In this document: positions 1 through 10,222 of the stretch, in pieces
Layout: each line of letters opens with the position of its first letter
Position numbering within the stretch: position 1 is the first letter of the stretch
Source: Aphrocallistes beatrix
Taxonomy: Eukaryota; Porifera; Hexactinellida; Sceptrulophora; Aphrocallistidae
Length of the DNA stretch: 64,000 nt
Assembly (NCBI GenBank): GCA_963281255.1
Contig: OY725488.1
Location: 9,955,524 to 10,019,523 of the forward strand
Direction: 5' to 3'
Notes under the pieces: generated by a model
The model's database searches: none
Told to the model about the DNA's origin: nothing
Seen by the model: only the letters and a program-made list of their open reading frames with translations
Program-made: the position numbers and the translations under genes

Positions 1-2
1 AT

Positions 3-988
3 AAAATTCTTCTTGAACTCGATCCAGAAGAGACACAATTCCCTCAATTTTCTGAAGCGATAGAAAGAGCGAAGAAGAAAGAAAAAGACATTGATATTCC
101 TAATGTGAAGTTAACGTGGAAAGTGGATGAATTGAAAGATTGCATAAATAGAATGTGTCGTTGTGATCAACAGATTCTAGTTTATAATGAAGATACTCGG
201 TATCAACTGAAATGGAGTAAATGCGAGGAAGGAAGAGGAGACAATCAACTCTATCGTCCATGGGGTATAGCGACTAATCCTATGAATGAGAATATTTATG
301 TAGCTGACCAATGGAATCACAGAGTTCAGATTTTCTCTAGAGAAGGAGAATGGATCAGATCTGTGAAAGATGACGAAATGAAAATTCCACAAAATATTCT
401 ATTTCACAACCAATCAATTTACGTACAATGTTGTAGTGCAATTCTGAAATTGAATGATTTCACTGAGAAGAAAGAAAAGTCTAAATCTTATGATTTTCAT
501 CTCAGAGGTATCTGTACAGATAATATTCATATTTATGTCGGTAAATGGAAGGGAATGAATCTAATAGTGTTAACTCTAGATTTGATTGAAGAAAACAGAA
601 TATCTCTCAAGACTGAATTCTGTAAACAAGATACTGAAATCAGAGATATATCTCTATCTCAAGAATTGTTTTATATTTTACTATTCAATACAGAATATTT
701 CCAATTCAAGCATTTTCTAGAGAAGGCATTCTGACAAGATGTGTTGTTAAGAGAGATAGCATTAACAATACTTTTTGTTTCTGTCTAAATCAGCAACACA
801 ACATCTTAGTAGCAGACTATGGATACTCTAAAGTGAAGATATTTTCTAATGAAGGGAAGCTACTCACTCAGTTCGGTGAGAAAGGACAGTTCTCTGCATT
901 AATTGGAATCTCTTTGAGTGAATTAGGAGATATTGTCACTGTTCAGCAGAGCAATTCAAACCTATTGAAATTTTTCTCTCCTTTATGA
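3..988 (+). pseudogene. Coiled-coil/NHL propeller gene copy 1 (5' cut by window, frameshifted)
   Basis: The window opens inside the coiled coil of the first array member; the frame runs from base 3 (reading KILLELDPEE) through the propeller. Near base 695 two extra bases (GAATATTTCC where other copies have GAATTTCC) shift the frame in the blade-4 B-C loop, giving a stop at 732-734. The remaining blades 4-6 continue in another frame to TGA 986-988. Loop residues by blade (D-A/B-C): YRPWG/DQWNH, KIPQ/CCSA, FHLRG/GKWKG, KQDTE/frameshift, NNTFC/ADYGY, ALIGIS/QQSNS. The coiled coil is the B cassette. The rest of the sequence is undamaged, so inactivation looks recent. The start is outside the window. 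Confidence 0.85.
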
Positions 989-1070
989 TTGTGTTTAGTT
1001 ATCATTAACTCTCATTTTCGCCATTTTATGTTTAAATTCGTTATACTTTTTAATGATCCTAATTTAGTAT

Positions 1071-1123
1071 AAAATATTATATATATCCAATCAAGCTTGT
1101 ATCAGAACTTATTTGTCACACTG
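1071..1123. repeat. Solo end of a TA-inserting mariner-like MITE
   Basis: In other copies of this 3' flank, 'ttagtat' is followed directly by host sequence ending in 'tattttgtgat'. Here about 53 bp are inserted ending TTTGTCACACTGTA. The same insert occurs at 40898-40950. It matches the right end of the foldback element at 55484-56247 (GAACTTATTGGTCACCCTG), so it is probably a remnant of that family. Confidence 0.55.
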
Positions 1124-1223
1124 TATTTTGTGATATTTCTTATTGTTTTGAATTGTTTCCTATGATACCTTTGTTTACCACTTAATTAATTTTATAGGTT
1201 ATTGTGGTAATTTACTAAAATAC

Positions 1224-1225
<2 letters not shown>

Positions 1226-1261
<36 letters not shown>
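1226..1261. repeat. (TAA)n microsatellite, LINE 3' tail
   Basis: About twelve tandem TAA units. They sit exactly where the minus-strand LINE meets the spacer sequence 'ctaaaatactt', as expected for a simple-repeat LINE tail. Confidence 0.8.
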
Positions 1262-1262
<1 letters not shown>

Positions 1263-2893
1263 TACATTTATATAGCGCATATTCCATATTAATATGTTCA
1301 AGTGCGCTGTACAATTCAATAAAAGTAGGTGTGTGTTATGCATGTATGTGTATGTATATGTATGTATGCGTATGTATGCTTGTAAGGTATGTATATGCAT
1401 TGAAATTAATTTAAGTGGATGTGTTGTGCGCGATACGGAAAAGATGAGTTTTCAAGAGTTTTTTGAAGAGAAGAAGTGAGGGGGCATTCCGAATGCTCGG
1501 AGGCAGAAGATTCCACTCAACAGGGGCAGCTAAAGTGAATGCACGATCACCCAGAGTTTTGGAAGATTTGATAGTAGGATGCTCAAGGAGGATGGCGTTG
1601 GATGATCGTAGAGTACGATTGGATGACTTAACCTGTATGAACTGGATGATATAGTCCGGAGCAAGAGAATGGATGGCTTTGTAAGTTATGAGGAGGATTT
1701 TGAAGAGGATACGATGTTTAACAGGCAGCCAGTGGAGGTTAATAAGAAGAGGAGATGACGAAAAGGTACGAGAGACATTGTAGATAAGCCTGGCTGCACT
1801 GTTCTGGACTCGCTGGAGTCGAGCTAAGAGGGATGAGGGGCAACCATACAAGAGACTGTTACAATAATCAAGACGAGATGTGATAAGAGAATTAACAAGA
1901 GTTTCACAGACTTCCCTAGAGAGATACTTTCTAATACGCCGGATGTTATAGATGTAGTAGAAGCAGGAGGAGGCAACTTTGCTGACCTGAGTAGACATTG
2001 AGAGGGTATTGTCGAGCCAAGTTCCAAGATTCCGTACTTCTTTGGAAGAAGAGATTCTCGACTCACCAACAGAGATGCTATCAGTTTGAACCTTAGATAG
2101 TTGTTGACGAGTCCCTATTATAAGGAACTCAGTCTTGGTGTCATTGTTAAGCAACTTGTTGGTGAGGAGCCAGGAACGGATCGCGGAGATGCAAGATTGG
2201 ATGGCGGAGAAAGCAGATTCTTCAGAAGAGATGGAACCGGGTTTAAAAGAAAGATAGACCTGAGTATCGTCGGCATAGCAGTGCATGTCGGGGAGGTGGG
2301 ACCTAATGAGGTCGAATAGAGGACTAGTATAGAGGCTAAAGAGAAGCGGACCAAGACAAGAACCCTGAGGAACTCCGTGTTGGACCGGGATATTGGAGGA
2401 ATTAGAACCCTTAATCGAGACGAATTGAGTCCTACCAGAGAGGTAAGATTCAAACCAAGACAGAGAAGAGCCGCAAATGCCGAAATGAGACTGGAGACGG
2501 TTGAGTAAGATGGTATGGTCGACGGTATCGAAGGCTGAACTAAGATCAAGAAGAACCAGAAGGGATACGTGTTGGCGATTCATGCTGAGGAGGATGTCGT
2601 TTGTGACCTTCAGGAGCGCAGTCTCCGTACTGTGGTGTTTACGATAGGCAGACTGCGTCCCAGGGAAGAGATGATGTAATGTAAGATGATTCACGACCTG
2701 GATGGAAGCGGCCCTCTCAGTGATCTTAGAAATGAAAGAAAGATTGCTAAGTGGACGATAGTTAGAGAAGATGGGATCAAGATTTGGTCTTTTAAGTTTG
2801 GGCAAGATGATGGCGCGCTTCCAGGGAGAAGGAAAATGACCAGTGAAGAGGGGACCATTTACGATTTTCGTAAGGATGGGCGCTAGGATGGGT
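1226..2893 (-). mobile_element. 5'-truncated CR1/L2-type LINE with reverse transcriptase
   Basis: On the minus strand an uninterrupted ORF (stop at 1411) encodes a non-LTR reverse transcriptase. Visible motifs are SNYRPLSNLSF, FDTVDH, GVPQGSCLGPLLFSLY and the catalytic CYADD, followed by the C-terminal LHWLPVKHRILFK region usual in CR1/L2 relatives. No endonuclease domain is present, so the element is 5' truncated. The ORF continues to 2997 only because it reads into host spacer; homology to the 42257 spacer starts at about 2894. The 3' end carries a TATG-rich stretch (about 1335-1395) and ends in a (TAA)n tract at 1226-1261. Compared with paralogous spacers, the insertion replaced about 100 bp of target. 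Confidence 0.85.
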
Positions 2894-3777
2894 AATGCAG
2901 GAGTGTAGAGCTGGAGTGACGGTGTCCTAGTTAGAGTGGTGCTAGATGTCTGACAGCTGTGTAAGCGCTTCAGGAGTTTACTGTACAGCTCCATCACAGC
3001 TGTAGGATCGGTATCAGACCGATTTGGAACTAACTTTGAACTGTGCTAGCGTTTAGCCGTTTCTAATTCTTCATTCATTTGATTTGCTTAATAATGAATT
3101 GAGGGATATTCTCACTGTACAGCAGATCAGTTCCCACTGATTGGATGGATTTTCAATGAGTTAATTGTTCGCAAACCTTTGTTGAGTATCGACTCTGAAC
3201 ATAAATCATAGAACTGAGAATTAGCAAACAAAAAGTCCATTTCGCATTCCCTCACAATAATTCCAACTCTGGGAAGAAGGAGATAATAGAGCTTTAAATA
3301 ACTTAGTCCGCCAGCTTGAGACGGAAGTCAACGCCACTGCACCACCCCCTCCAGGCCTCTCAACTCCAATCTCGTCGTGTGTGTCTCGAATTTCGCTATT
3401 GTATGAGACCATATCATGAAAATATTAATTTTAATTCGATTTTAAAGGATGTTTATTTTTAAGCGTTGGTTGGTAATCTCGATTTGGTAATTTATGCATA
3501 TTATGCATATTTTAAAATTATTACATGAACTTCAGAAGTTAAAATTTGAGAGAGAATCGGCAGTTTCGAGCTAAACTTGATAATTTATATCTGCAAACGA
3601 GGAGTAAAAAATTTTAATATAATTCGAATAGTAAATGTATAGTTGAGTATATAGGAATTCTGGTTATTTTTGGATAGGAATTTAATATTATGAAAACATG
3701 GTATATTCACTACTGTTTAAGTTGAAACTTATATTCTACTGTATGGTGATATAAGTTTATGCATAGACTTATAGAAA
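2894..3777. other. Array spacer without a BOP1 fragment
   Basis: From 2894 to about 3400 the sequence matches 42257-42748 and more loosely 19420-19600 and 52140-52520. A short coding-like stretch at about 3295-3365 (reading NNLVRQLETEVNATAPPPP) recurs at 42656 and degraded at 52465, suggesting a very old captured gene piece. From 3415 it joins the common upstream spacer (TTTTAATTCGATTTTAAAGG) that elsewhere follows the BOP1 fragment. Here the BOP1 fragment is absent. Confidence 0.5.
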
Positions 3778-3867
3778 CACAATGGATAAGAACGAATAAG
3801 ATTATTCTACCACAGCTTAATTAATGTATTTAAATGAATTGAATTGTAGACTCATTAAATATACTTT

Positions 3868-3874
3868 TATTTAA
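3868..3874 (+). promoter_or_regulatory. TATA-like box of propeller gene 2
   Basis: TATTTAA lies 44 bp before the ATG within the block TTTTATTTAACTGAACTG, which is conserved upstream of nearly every array member. About 130 bp upstream (from roughly 3778, ACACAATGGATAAGAACG) is also conserved between copies. The spacing implies a 5' leader of only about 10-20 bases. Confidence 0.55.
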
Positions 3875-3911
3875 CTGAACTGTTTTTCATTGAAATATTA
3901 GCAAATCTATA

Positions 3912-5183
3912 ATGGCAACAGCAGATCCAGGATCTGGTCCTGTTAGTTTATTCGGAGTGAGTAACAAACTCCAGAATAAAGTGAACTCGTTTAGAGAAAT
4001 GATTGAAAGGAAGAAGTTGGAAGTAAGAAGAATCAGCAAAGAAATGAGAATTTTAATCGAAAAGAAAGAAGAAGCAATAATCCAAGAATTGAATGCTATT
4101 TGGGAAGAAGTGAATACTAGAATGGAGAAAAGGAAAACAGATATTCAGACTAAAATCGGAGTCCTCGATGCCAAGGCGAAAGAAATGGAGCAACTATTCA
4201 CCGAATTAAATCCAGGAAGTGGTCCACTACTTAATATTTCTGAGAAACTCAATTCAGTGAGAAGAGAAATGGACATTGATATTCCTAATGTGAAGTTAAC
4301 GTGGAGAGTGGAAGAATTGAAAGATTGTATAAATAGAATGTGTCGTTGTAATCAACAGATTCTAGTTTATAATGAAGATACTCGGTATCAACTGAAATGG
4401 AGTAAATGCAAGGAAGGAAGTGGAGACAATCAACTCTATTATCCATGGGGTATAGCGACTAATTCTATGAATGAGAATATTTATGTAGCTGACCAATTAA
4501 ATAACAGAGTTCAGATTTTCTCTAGAGAAGGAGAATGGATCAGATCTGTGAAAGATGACGAGATGAAATATCCACAAAATATTCTATTTCACAACCAATC
4601 AATTTACGTACAATGTAGCAAAGCAATTCTGAAATTGAATGAATCTACTGAGAAGAAAGAAAAGTCTAAATCTTATGATTTTAATCTCAGAGGTATCTGT
4701 ACAGATAATATTCATATTTATGTCGGTCAATGGGAGGGAATGAATCTAATAGTGTTAACTCTAGATTTGATTGAAGAAAACAGAATATCTCTCAAGACTG
4801 AATTCTGTCAACAAGATACTCAAATCAGAGATATATCTCTATCCCAAGAATTGTTTTATATTTTGCTAATCAATACAGAATTTCCAATTCAAGCATTTTC
4901 TAGAGAAGGCATTCTGACAAGATGTGTTGTTAAGAAAGATAGCATTAACAATGTTTATCGTTTCTGTCTAGATCAGCAACACAACATCTTAGTGGCAGAC
5001 TTTGGAGACTCTAAAGTGAAGATATTTTCCAATGAAGGGAAACTACTCACTCAGTTTGGTGAGAAAGGATCTGAGAAAGGACAGTTCTCTGGACTTGCTG
5101 GATTATATTTGAGTGAATTAGGAGATATTGTCACTGTCCAGCAGAGCGGTTCAAACTTATTGAAATGTTTCTCTCGTTTCTGA
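3912..5183 (+). CDS. Coiled-coil/NHL-type beta-propeller protein, copy 2 (reference copy)
   Basis: 423 codons, no introns. Residues 1-25 are an invariant tail (MATADPGSGP...). Residues 26-120 are Glu/Lys-rich heptads, a coiled coil of cassette type A (IQTKIGVLDAKAKEMEQL). Residues 143-166 probably supply the strand closing the ring. Six blades start near 178, 221, 259, 305, 348 and 395, with NHL-like hallmarks in blade 1 (PWGIAT, IYVADQLNNRVQIFSREG) and blade 5 (NILVADFGDSKVKIFSNEG). There is no signal peptide, membrane span, RING or B-box, so a cytosolic protein is likely. Known NHL propellers bind RNA or protein on the loop face; the ligand here is unknown. Loops: YYPWG/DQLNN, KYPQ/CSKA, FNLRG/GQWEG, QQDTQ/LLINTEF, NNVYR/ADFGD, GLAGLY/QQSGS. 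The start is the ATG conserved in all copies after TTAGCAAATCTATA. Confidence 0.9.
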   Translation: MATADPGSGPVSLFGVSNKLQNKVNSFREMIERKKLEVRRISKEMRILIEKKEEAIIQELNAIWEEVNTRMEKRKTDIQTKIGVLDAKAKEMEQLFTELNPGSGPLLNISEKLNSVRREMDIDIPNVKLTWRVEELKDCINRMCRCNQQILVYNEDTRYQLKWSKCKEGSGDNQLYYPWGIATNSMNENIYVADQLNNRVQIFSREGEWIRSVKDDEMKYPQNILFHNQSIYVQCSKAILKLNESTEKKEKSKSYDFNLRGICTDNIHIYVGQWEGMNLIVLTLDLIEENRISLKTEFCQQDTQIRDISLSQELFYILLINTEFPIQAFSREGILTRCVVKKDSINNVYRFCLDQQHNILVADFGDSKVKIFSNEGKLLTQFGEKGSEKGQFSGLAGLYLSELGDIVTVQQSGSNLLKCFSRF

Positions 5184-5603
5184 TACTTCTCTGAATTTTG
5201 AACTTTTTCTATTTTATGAGTGTATTTTGTTATCTATCGTATTTTCGCTGTTTTGTGTTTACTTTCGTTTATCTTTCATTTTAATGATGCTACTTCATCC
5301 ATATTTTATTTTATTTTTATTTTTCAAAACTTGTTTATTCTTCTTCGCTCTAAAATTAGTATACTAACTATTCTATTTTGTGGTATTTTTTATTGTATTG
5401 AATTGTCTCCAATGATAGCATTTCTTACTGCTCAATTAATTATATTGGTTATTGTGGTAATTTAAAATACCTTCTCAGGCGTGGAATTATCATAATTAGA
5501 TTATTTGAATTTGTTTTCAGAGTTTTGTTTATTTTCTCTTAATAAATCAGCGAATCTTTATTAGAATTTAATTATTTTTTTGAATTTCTTTTAGTACTCA
5601 TTA
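5184..5603. other. 3' flank of propeller gene 2
   Basis: Pyrimidine-rich sequence beginning TTCTCTGAATTTTGAACTTTTTC, shared with most other copies and presumably containing the 3' UTR. AATAAA occurs near 5539, but no polyadenylation site can be proven. The 81-codon frame at 5220 is low-complexity T-rich sequence and is not convincing as a gene. Confidence 0.45.
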
Positions 5604-5611
5604 CTTTGGAT

Positions 5612-6037
5612 CTAAGTTGGCTAATTCATGAAAATATGGCAAAGAATTATGAATTATTCGAATAATTCATAATTCAAGCATGAATTAGTCAATCATAAGC
5701 GAACCAGCTACTGTCAGCATTGACTGCCGCAGGATGGGAGGAATCTGCTCAAGAGTTCTACGTAGCTGCTGACACGACTCGCGCGATGGAAGAAGGAGGT
5801 CTCGGTCTGAAGTTGACTAATTCATGATTAATGAATAATTCGAATAATTTATAATTCAGGAATTATGAATTATTCGAATAATTCAGAATCCTGTAAAATG
5901 AATTATTCGAAAAGTTCATTCATATAATTTATGATATTTTCTTGGAAAAACTTTCAATTTTTAATAATTCTTCTCAGGCTTGATGAATTATTCGAATTAT
6001 TCGAAAAATTCATTAATTCGTGAATTAGTCAACTTAG
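5612..6037. mobile_element. hAT-type MITE carrying a captured coding-like segment
   Basis: Terminal inverted repeats CTAAGTTGGCTAATTCATGA and (reverse complement of the right end) CTAAGTTGACTAATTCACGA. An exact 8-bp target duplication, CTTTGGAT, is at 5604-5611 and 6038-6045. Eight-bp duplications are typical of hAT transposition. The interior holds further copies of the terminal sequence (about 5670-5693 inverted, 5811-5830 direct), so the element looks like two small MITEs bracketing 5694-5810. No transposase is present. Confidence 0.8.
5699..5812 (+). other. Captured exon-like segment inside the MITE
   Basis: This stretch is much more GC-rich than the surrounding element and is open for 38 codons (begins ANQLLSALTAAGWEESAQEF, ends GGLGLK). 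The composition looks like real protein, mostly helical. I do not recognise the parent gene. It is best explained as a host gene fragment trapped between MITE ends. Confidence 0.4.
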
Positions 6038-6129
6038 CTTTGGATATATTCAGTGAATCTGATTTAAGAATTTAGAGAATATGGCACCCTTCATGTCCAA
6101 TAGATTTGCCTCTAGCCTGCCTAGTATGA

Positions 6130-7621
6130 TGGGAAATCAGCTGTAGTGTGCTATCTATCGAGTACGCAAACACCCATCCTGATTTGTTCTATTTGTTTCC
6201 TGATCTCACTTTTTTTGAATTTCTTTCAAGTCAAATTCCATTTCTTCCATTCTTTTCTTGCTCGAATCGATTACTTAGCTCCTTGAGTGTTTTTCTACTT
6301 TGTTTCACAAATCCAGGAAGAATAATTGCATTCTTTGTGAAGGCCGCTTGAGCGATTTGTCACAAATCAACTCTCAGTTCTTGTATCCTGATCAGTTTAT
6401 GAACTTAGCAGATGACTCATTCTCAGGTCTCAATGGTCTCAATATTCTAGATCTGTTCTCCTTCCATGTCCCTAACCCTGTAGCAACCTTCTCTTCTCTC
6501 GTTAAGTTGAATCAACTAACCTATCGATATTCTGAATTGAATGATATTTCAATTCTGGGTCTGACTTCTTCGCTCTTTGGATTGTCTTCTCTGTTATTTT
6601 AAAAGACTAAAATTAATCACGTTTCAAGGAATGTATTTGTAAATTATACTAATTTGAATGAACTTGGTTTAAGGAACAATGGATTATCTACATAGAAAGA
6701 GATTGCTTTAAAGGATTGAGGAAGCTAAGATATCTCGACTTAGATTTATTTCAATTGGACGAATTTGTCTAATCGAGAATATCATTCTACTAATTACTTT
6801 ACTTCCAGATTATAATGTTTACAGAAAGATGAAGAATACATAATGCACTCAGTTTCTCAGTATGTCTGAACCTAGAGAACTGAATTGCATTCAAATTTGA
6901 TAGAATTATTAGATAATTCCATCTGAATGTAACTAATTATCTTAAGTATATCGGGGTAGTTTCAAATCTGGGATTGTTTTTTACAAGAATTCTTCTTTTC
7001 AGAATTATTTTTGAACTGAAAGTGGATATTGGGATGTAGGAATTTCTTATGATAATCTATTCAAACCAGGGCCGTAGCAAGCTCATGAAAAGTGGTACGG
7101 CCATTCTTGGTGCATCAGACCGAACGTAGCGAGCAACCATATGGGGTCTTGCGGGCTTGCCCGCCACAAATATTTTGAACCTTATAGGCTCAAATATCGA
7201 TATCAGCAGTTCTTGTCAAGCAACAATAGTTCATTTTTGTAAATATTAGTGACAAATGTTTAGATTCGCTTATTGAATACAAAATCATTAAGATGTAAGG
7301 GCCGTAAAAGTGGTGCGGCCATGGCCGTACCAGCCGTACCGGTTGCTACGGCCTTGATTCAAACATATTAAGCTCGATAATGAACGATCCTTTGTTCAAC
7401 TAACTTAAACTCTCTGAATCAGAAACTGTCAAAATATTTTATTACAAAAATGAACCGAATGAATTATCCTCTGAATGATGTTCAATACCAACACTTGTGC
7501 TTGTATATTCCAATCTCAAGTTAAGTGGATTGAGAAGGAATTAGTGTCAGCATGCTATGCACACTATGGATGTGGTAACTATATGATAGTAAAAGATTAT
7601 TGTCGTTATTCCAAATGGTAA
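6130..7621 (+). pseudogene. Decayed leucine-rich-repeat protein gene
   Basis: Two LRR stretches are readable in different frames: 6390-6600 (DDSFSGLNGLNILDL, FSSLVKLNQLTY, GLTSSLFGLSSL) and about 6660-6775 (ELGLRNNGLST, GLRKLRYLDLD). A cysteine-patterned tail at 7480-7621 (NTNTCACIFQSQVKWIEKE, then ACYAHYGCGNY and DYC) ends at TAA and resembles an LRR C-terminal cap. Frameshifts and stops separate the pieces, and a hAT MITE sits at 7067-7356. In intact relatives such proteins are usually secreted or membrane receptors. A hydrophobic stretch at 6148-6330 might be a remnant leader, but this is weak. No other copy exists in the window. Confidence 0.6.
7067..7356. mobile_element. hAT-type MITE in the LRR pseudogene
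   Basis: Ends are CAGGGCCGTAGCAAG and (right end) GTTGCTACGGCCTTG, inverted copies of each other. The 8-bp duplication ATTCAAAC is exact at 7059-7066 and 7357-7364. GC-rich near its ends, no ORF. Confidence 0.85.
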
Positions 7622-7722
7622 TTCTTAATCAAGTAACACTCCTAATGAATTGGTTTTCTAGGTCAACCTATTCATTATGTCACCTCATGCAAAATCAAAA
7701 TTTTGAAAGTTATATACATAAG

Positions 7723-8676
7723 TCAGAGAAAGAGGCGGAAATGGTGCAGCGCATTCAGAGGGCGGACTACCCTGAGAGTGAGTTCCATCCCTACCCCCTA
7801 CCATCGAGTTCTACACCTCTGAAAAGATGGAGACGCCGCTGATTGGAGCTGACGAGCCAAAGCGCAGGTTCGTTCCTTCCAAGTGGGAACACCAGAAGGT
7901 GATGAAGCTAGTGGTGGCTATCAGGAACGGTTGGATTAAACCCAGGAAAGAGTTCCAGATTGAAGAGAAGCCCTATTTCCATATTTTATGGTTGGATACT
8001 CCGGATGATAACAAGAGCAGTAAAGATATGCTGCCACACATTACAGCGCCTAAATTGCGTCTCCCGGGACACAGAGAGTCGTACCGCCCCCCACCCGAGT
8101 ACCTCCCCTCCTCAGAAGAGGAGGAGAAGTGGAACGGAAAGAGCAAGCGAGAGAGAAAGCTGGGAGAGTTTCTTCCCACCCAGTATGCCTCCATGCTAGA
8201 CATCCCCGCCTACCCCAGATCTACCAGGAGAGATTCTCTCGCTGTCTCGACCTCTACCTCTGTCCCCGGAACCTAAGCTCAAGACCAACCCTGAACTCCA
8301 GCCTAGAGATCTGCTGCCTGAGTTGCCTAAGCCTAGAGACCTGCAGCCGTTCACAACACAGGTCTCACTGAATTATGTCGGACATAAGGGGAGTGTCACG
8401 TGCGTTTCTTCACACCCTGACGGACACGTGATAGCGTCAGGGGGAGTGGACAGGAGCGTGAGGGTGTGGGAGGTTGCCACTGGGAGGTGTTTACGTCTGA
8501 TGTTGGAAGGCAGTGTGAGTGACTTTGAATTCTCTCCCACACCAGCTCACACGCTCTTGCTAGCTGGTAGCGGAGAGTCAGTGCTGATCATTACTCATAA
8601 GATAGGAAATGAAACGTTGGTGACAGAGACAGATGCTATAAATAACCTAGTAGCACAGGCTCTGATGAAGAAGCTT
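7723..8676 (+). pseudogene. BOP1-like fragment 1 (part of BOP1NT and first WD40 repeats)
   Basis: Begins mid-BOP1NT (SEKEAEMVQRIQRADYPESE) and reads through PKRRFVPSKWEHQKV, PPPEYLPSSEEEEKW and GEFLPTQYASMLDIPAYP to the WD40 part ([17 protein letters not shown]). A one-C loss in a C-run near 7797 and another at about 8214 break the frame. After HKIGNETLVTETD (8633) an internal deletion joins NLVAQALMKKL. BOP1/Erb1 is the PeBoW subunit needed for 60S ribosome assembly in the nucleolus; this piece cannot make it. It lies just upstream of propeller copy 3. Confidence 0.9.
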
Positions 8677-8917
8677 TTTATTATTTTATATTGCGTACTA
8701 ATATGGAATGATCACCAACTGTACCGTATCTATATAATATTGAAGTCTGGTATGGTCACTACTGTGTATGTTGAAAATTGATTCTACTGCATTGTGAGAA
8801 TAGTACTATGCCTAAACTAATTATAGAAACACAACGGATAAGATCGAATAAGATTATTCTACCACAGCTTAATGTATTTAAGTGAATTAAATAATGAACT
8901 CTCATTAAATATACTTC

Positions 8918-8924
8918 TATATAA
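8918..8924 (+). promoter_or_regulatory. TATA-like box of propeller copy 3
   Basis: TATATAA followed by CTGAACTG, 43 bp before the conserved ATG. Confidence 0.5.
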
Positions 8925-8960
8925 CTGAACTGTTCAAATTTGAATATTAGCAAATCTATA

Positions 8961-10222
8961 ATGGCAACAGCAGATCCAGGATCTGGTCCTGTTAGTTTAT
9001 TCGGAGTGAGTAACAAACTCCAGAGTAAAGTGAACTCGTTTAGAGAAGTGATTGAAAGGAAGAAATTGGAAGTGAGAAGAGTCAGCAAAGAAATGAGAAG
9101 TCTTATCGAAATGAAAGAAGAAGAAATAATCCGAGAATTGGATGCTATTTGGAAAGAGGTGAATACTAGAATGGAGAAAAGGAAAACTGAAACTCGAAAG
9201 AAAATACGAGAATTAGAGAGTAAGAAAAAAGAGATTGATACAATTCTTCTTGAACTCGATCCAGAAGAGACACAATTCCCTCAATTTTCTGAAGCGATAG
9301 AAAGAGCGAAGAAGAAAGAGAAAGACATTGATATTCCTAATGTGAGGTTGAAGTGGAGAGTGGATGAATTGAAAGATTGCATAAATATAATGTGTCGTTG
9401 TGATCAAAAGATTCTAGTTTATAATGAAGACACTCGGTATCAACTGAAATGGAGTAAATGCGTGGAAGGAAGAGGAGACAATCAACTCTATCGTCCATTT
9501 GGTATAGCGACTAATCCTATGAATGAGAATATTTATGTAGCTGACCAATCGAATCACAGAGTTCAGATCTTCTCTAGAGAAGGAGAATGGATCAGATCTG
9601 TGAAAGATGACGAAATGAAAATTCCACAAAATATTCTATTTCACAACCAATCAATTTACGTACAATGTTGTAGTGCAATTCTGAAATTGAATGATTTCAC
9701 TGAGAAGAAAGAAAAGTCTAAATCTTATGATTTTGGTCTCAGAGGTATCTGTACAGATAATATTCATATTTATGTCGGTCAATGGAATGGAATGAATCTA
9801 ATAGTGTTAACTCTAGATTTGATTGAAGAAAACAGAATATCTCTCAAGGCTGAATTCTGTAAACAAGATACTCAAATCAGAGATATATCTCTATCTCAAG
9901 AATTGTTTTACATTTTGCTATCCCAATTCAAGTATTTTCTAGAGAAGGCATCCTGACAAGATGTGTTGTTAAGAAAGATAGCATTAACAGTGCTTATTGT
10001 TTCTGTCTAGATCGGCAACACAACATCTTAGTATCAGACAGTGGAGACTCTAAAGTGAAGATATTTTCCAATGAAGGGAAGCTACTCACTCAGTTTGGTG
10101 CGAAAGGATCTGAGAAAGGACAGTTCTCTGGACTTGCTGGATTATCTTTGAGTGAATTAGGAGATATTGTCACTGTTCAGCAGAGCGATTCAAACCTACT
10201 GAAATGTTTCTTTCGTTTATGA
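8961..10222 (+). pseudogene. Coiled-coil/NHL propeller copy 3, one frameshift
   Basis: The conserved ATG is at 8961; an in-frame TTG at 8940 is not a credible animal start. The coiled coil is cassette B (KIRELESKKKEIDTILLEL). A 13-bp deletion near 9921 removes most of the blade-4 B-C loop and leads to a stop at 9954-9956. The frame then continues to TGA 10220-10222. Loops: YRPFG/DQSNH, KIPQ/CCSA, FGLRG/GQWNG, KQDTQ/deleted, NSAYC/SDSGD, GLAGLS/QQSDS. A truncated protein with three blades plus part of a fourth could still be made, but it could not close the ring. Confidence 0.88.

Noticed and set aside
1226-2893. Diversity-generating retroelement (reverse transcriptase next to a family with variable sites)
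   Set aside because: The RT is a CR1/L2-type LINE protein with the usual C-terminal region. There is no template repeat, and loop changes involve all bases rather than adenines only.
3912-5183. TRIM-NHL E3 ligase identity for the propeller family
   Set aside because: No RING finger or B-box cysteine/histidine pattern is present; only the coiled coil plus propeller arrangement is shared.
8940-8960. Seven-codon N-terminal extension of copies 3 and 4 starting at TTG
   Set aside because: The ATG of MATADPG is conserved in all copies, and TTG is not a usual start in animals; the upstream sequence is part of the promoter block.
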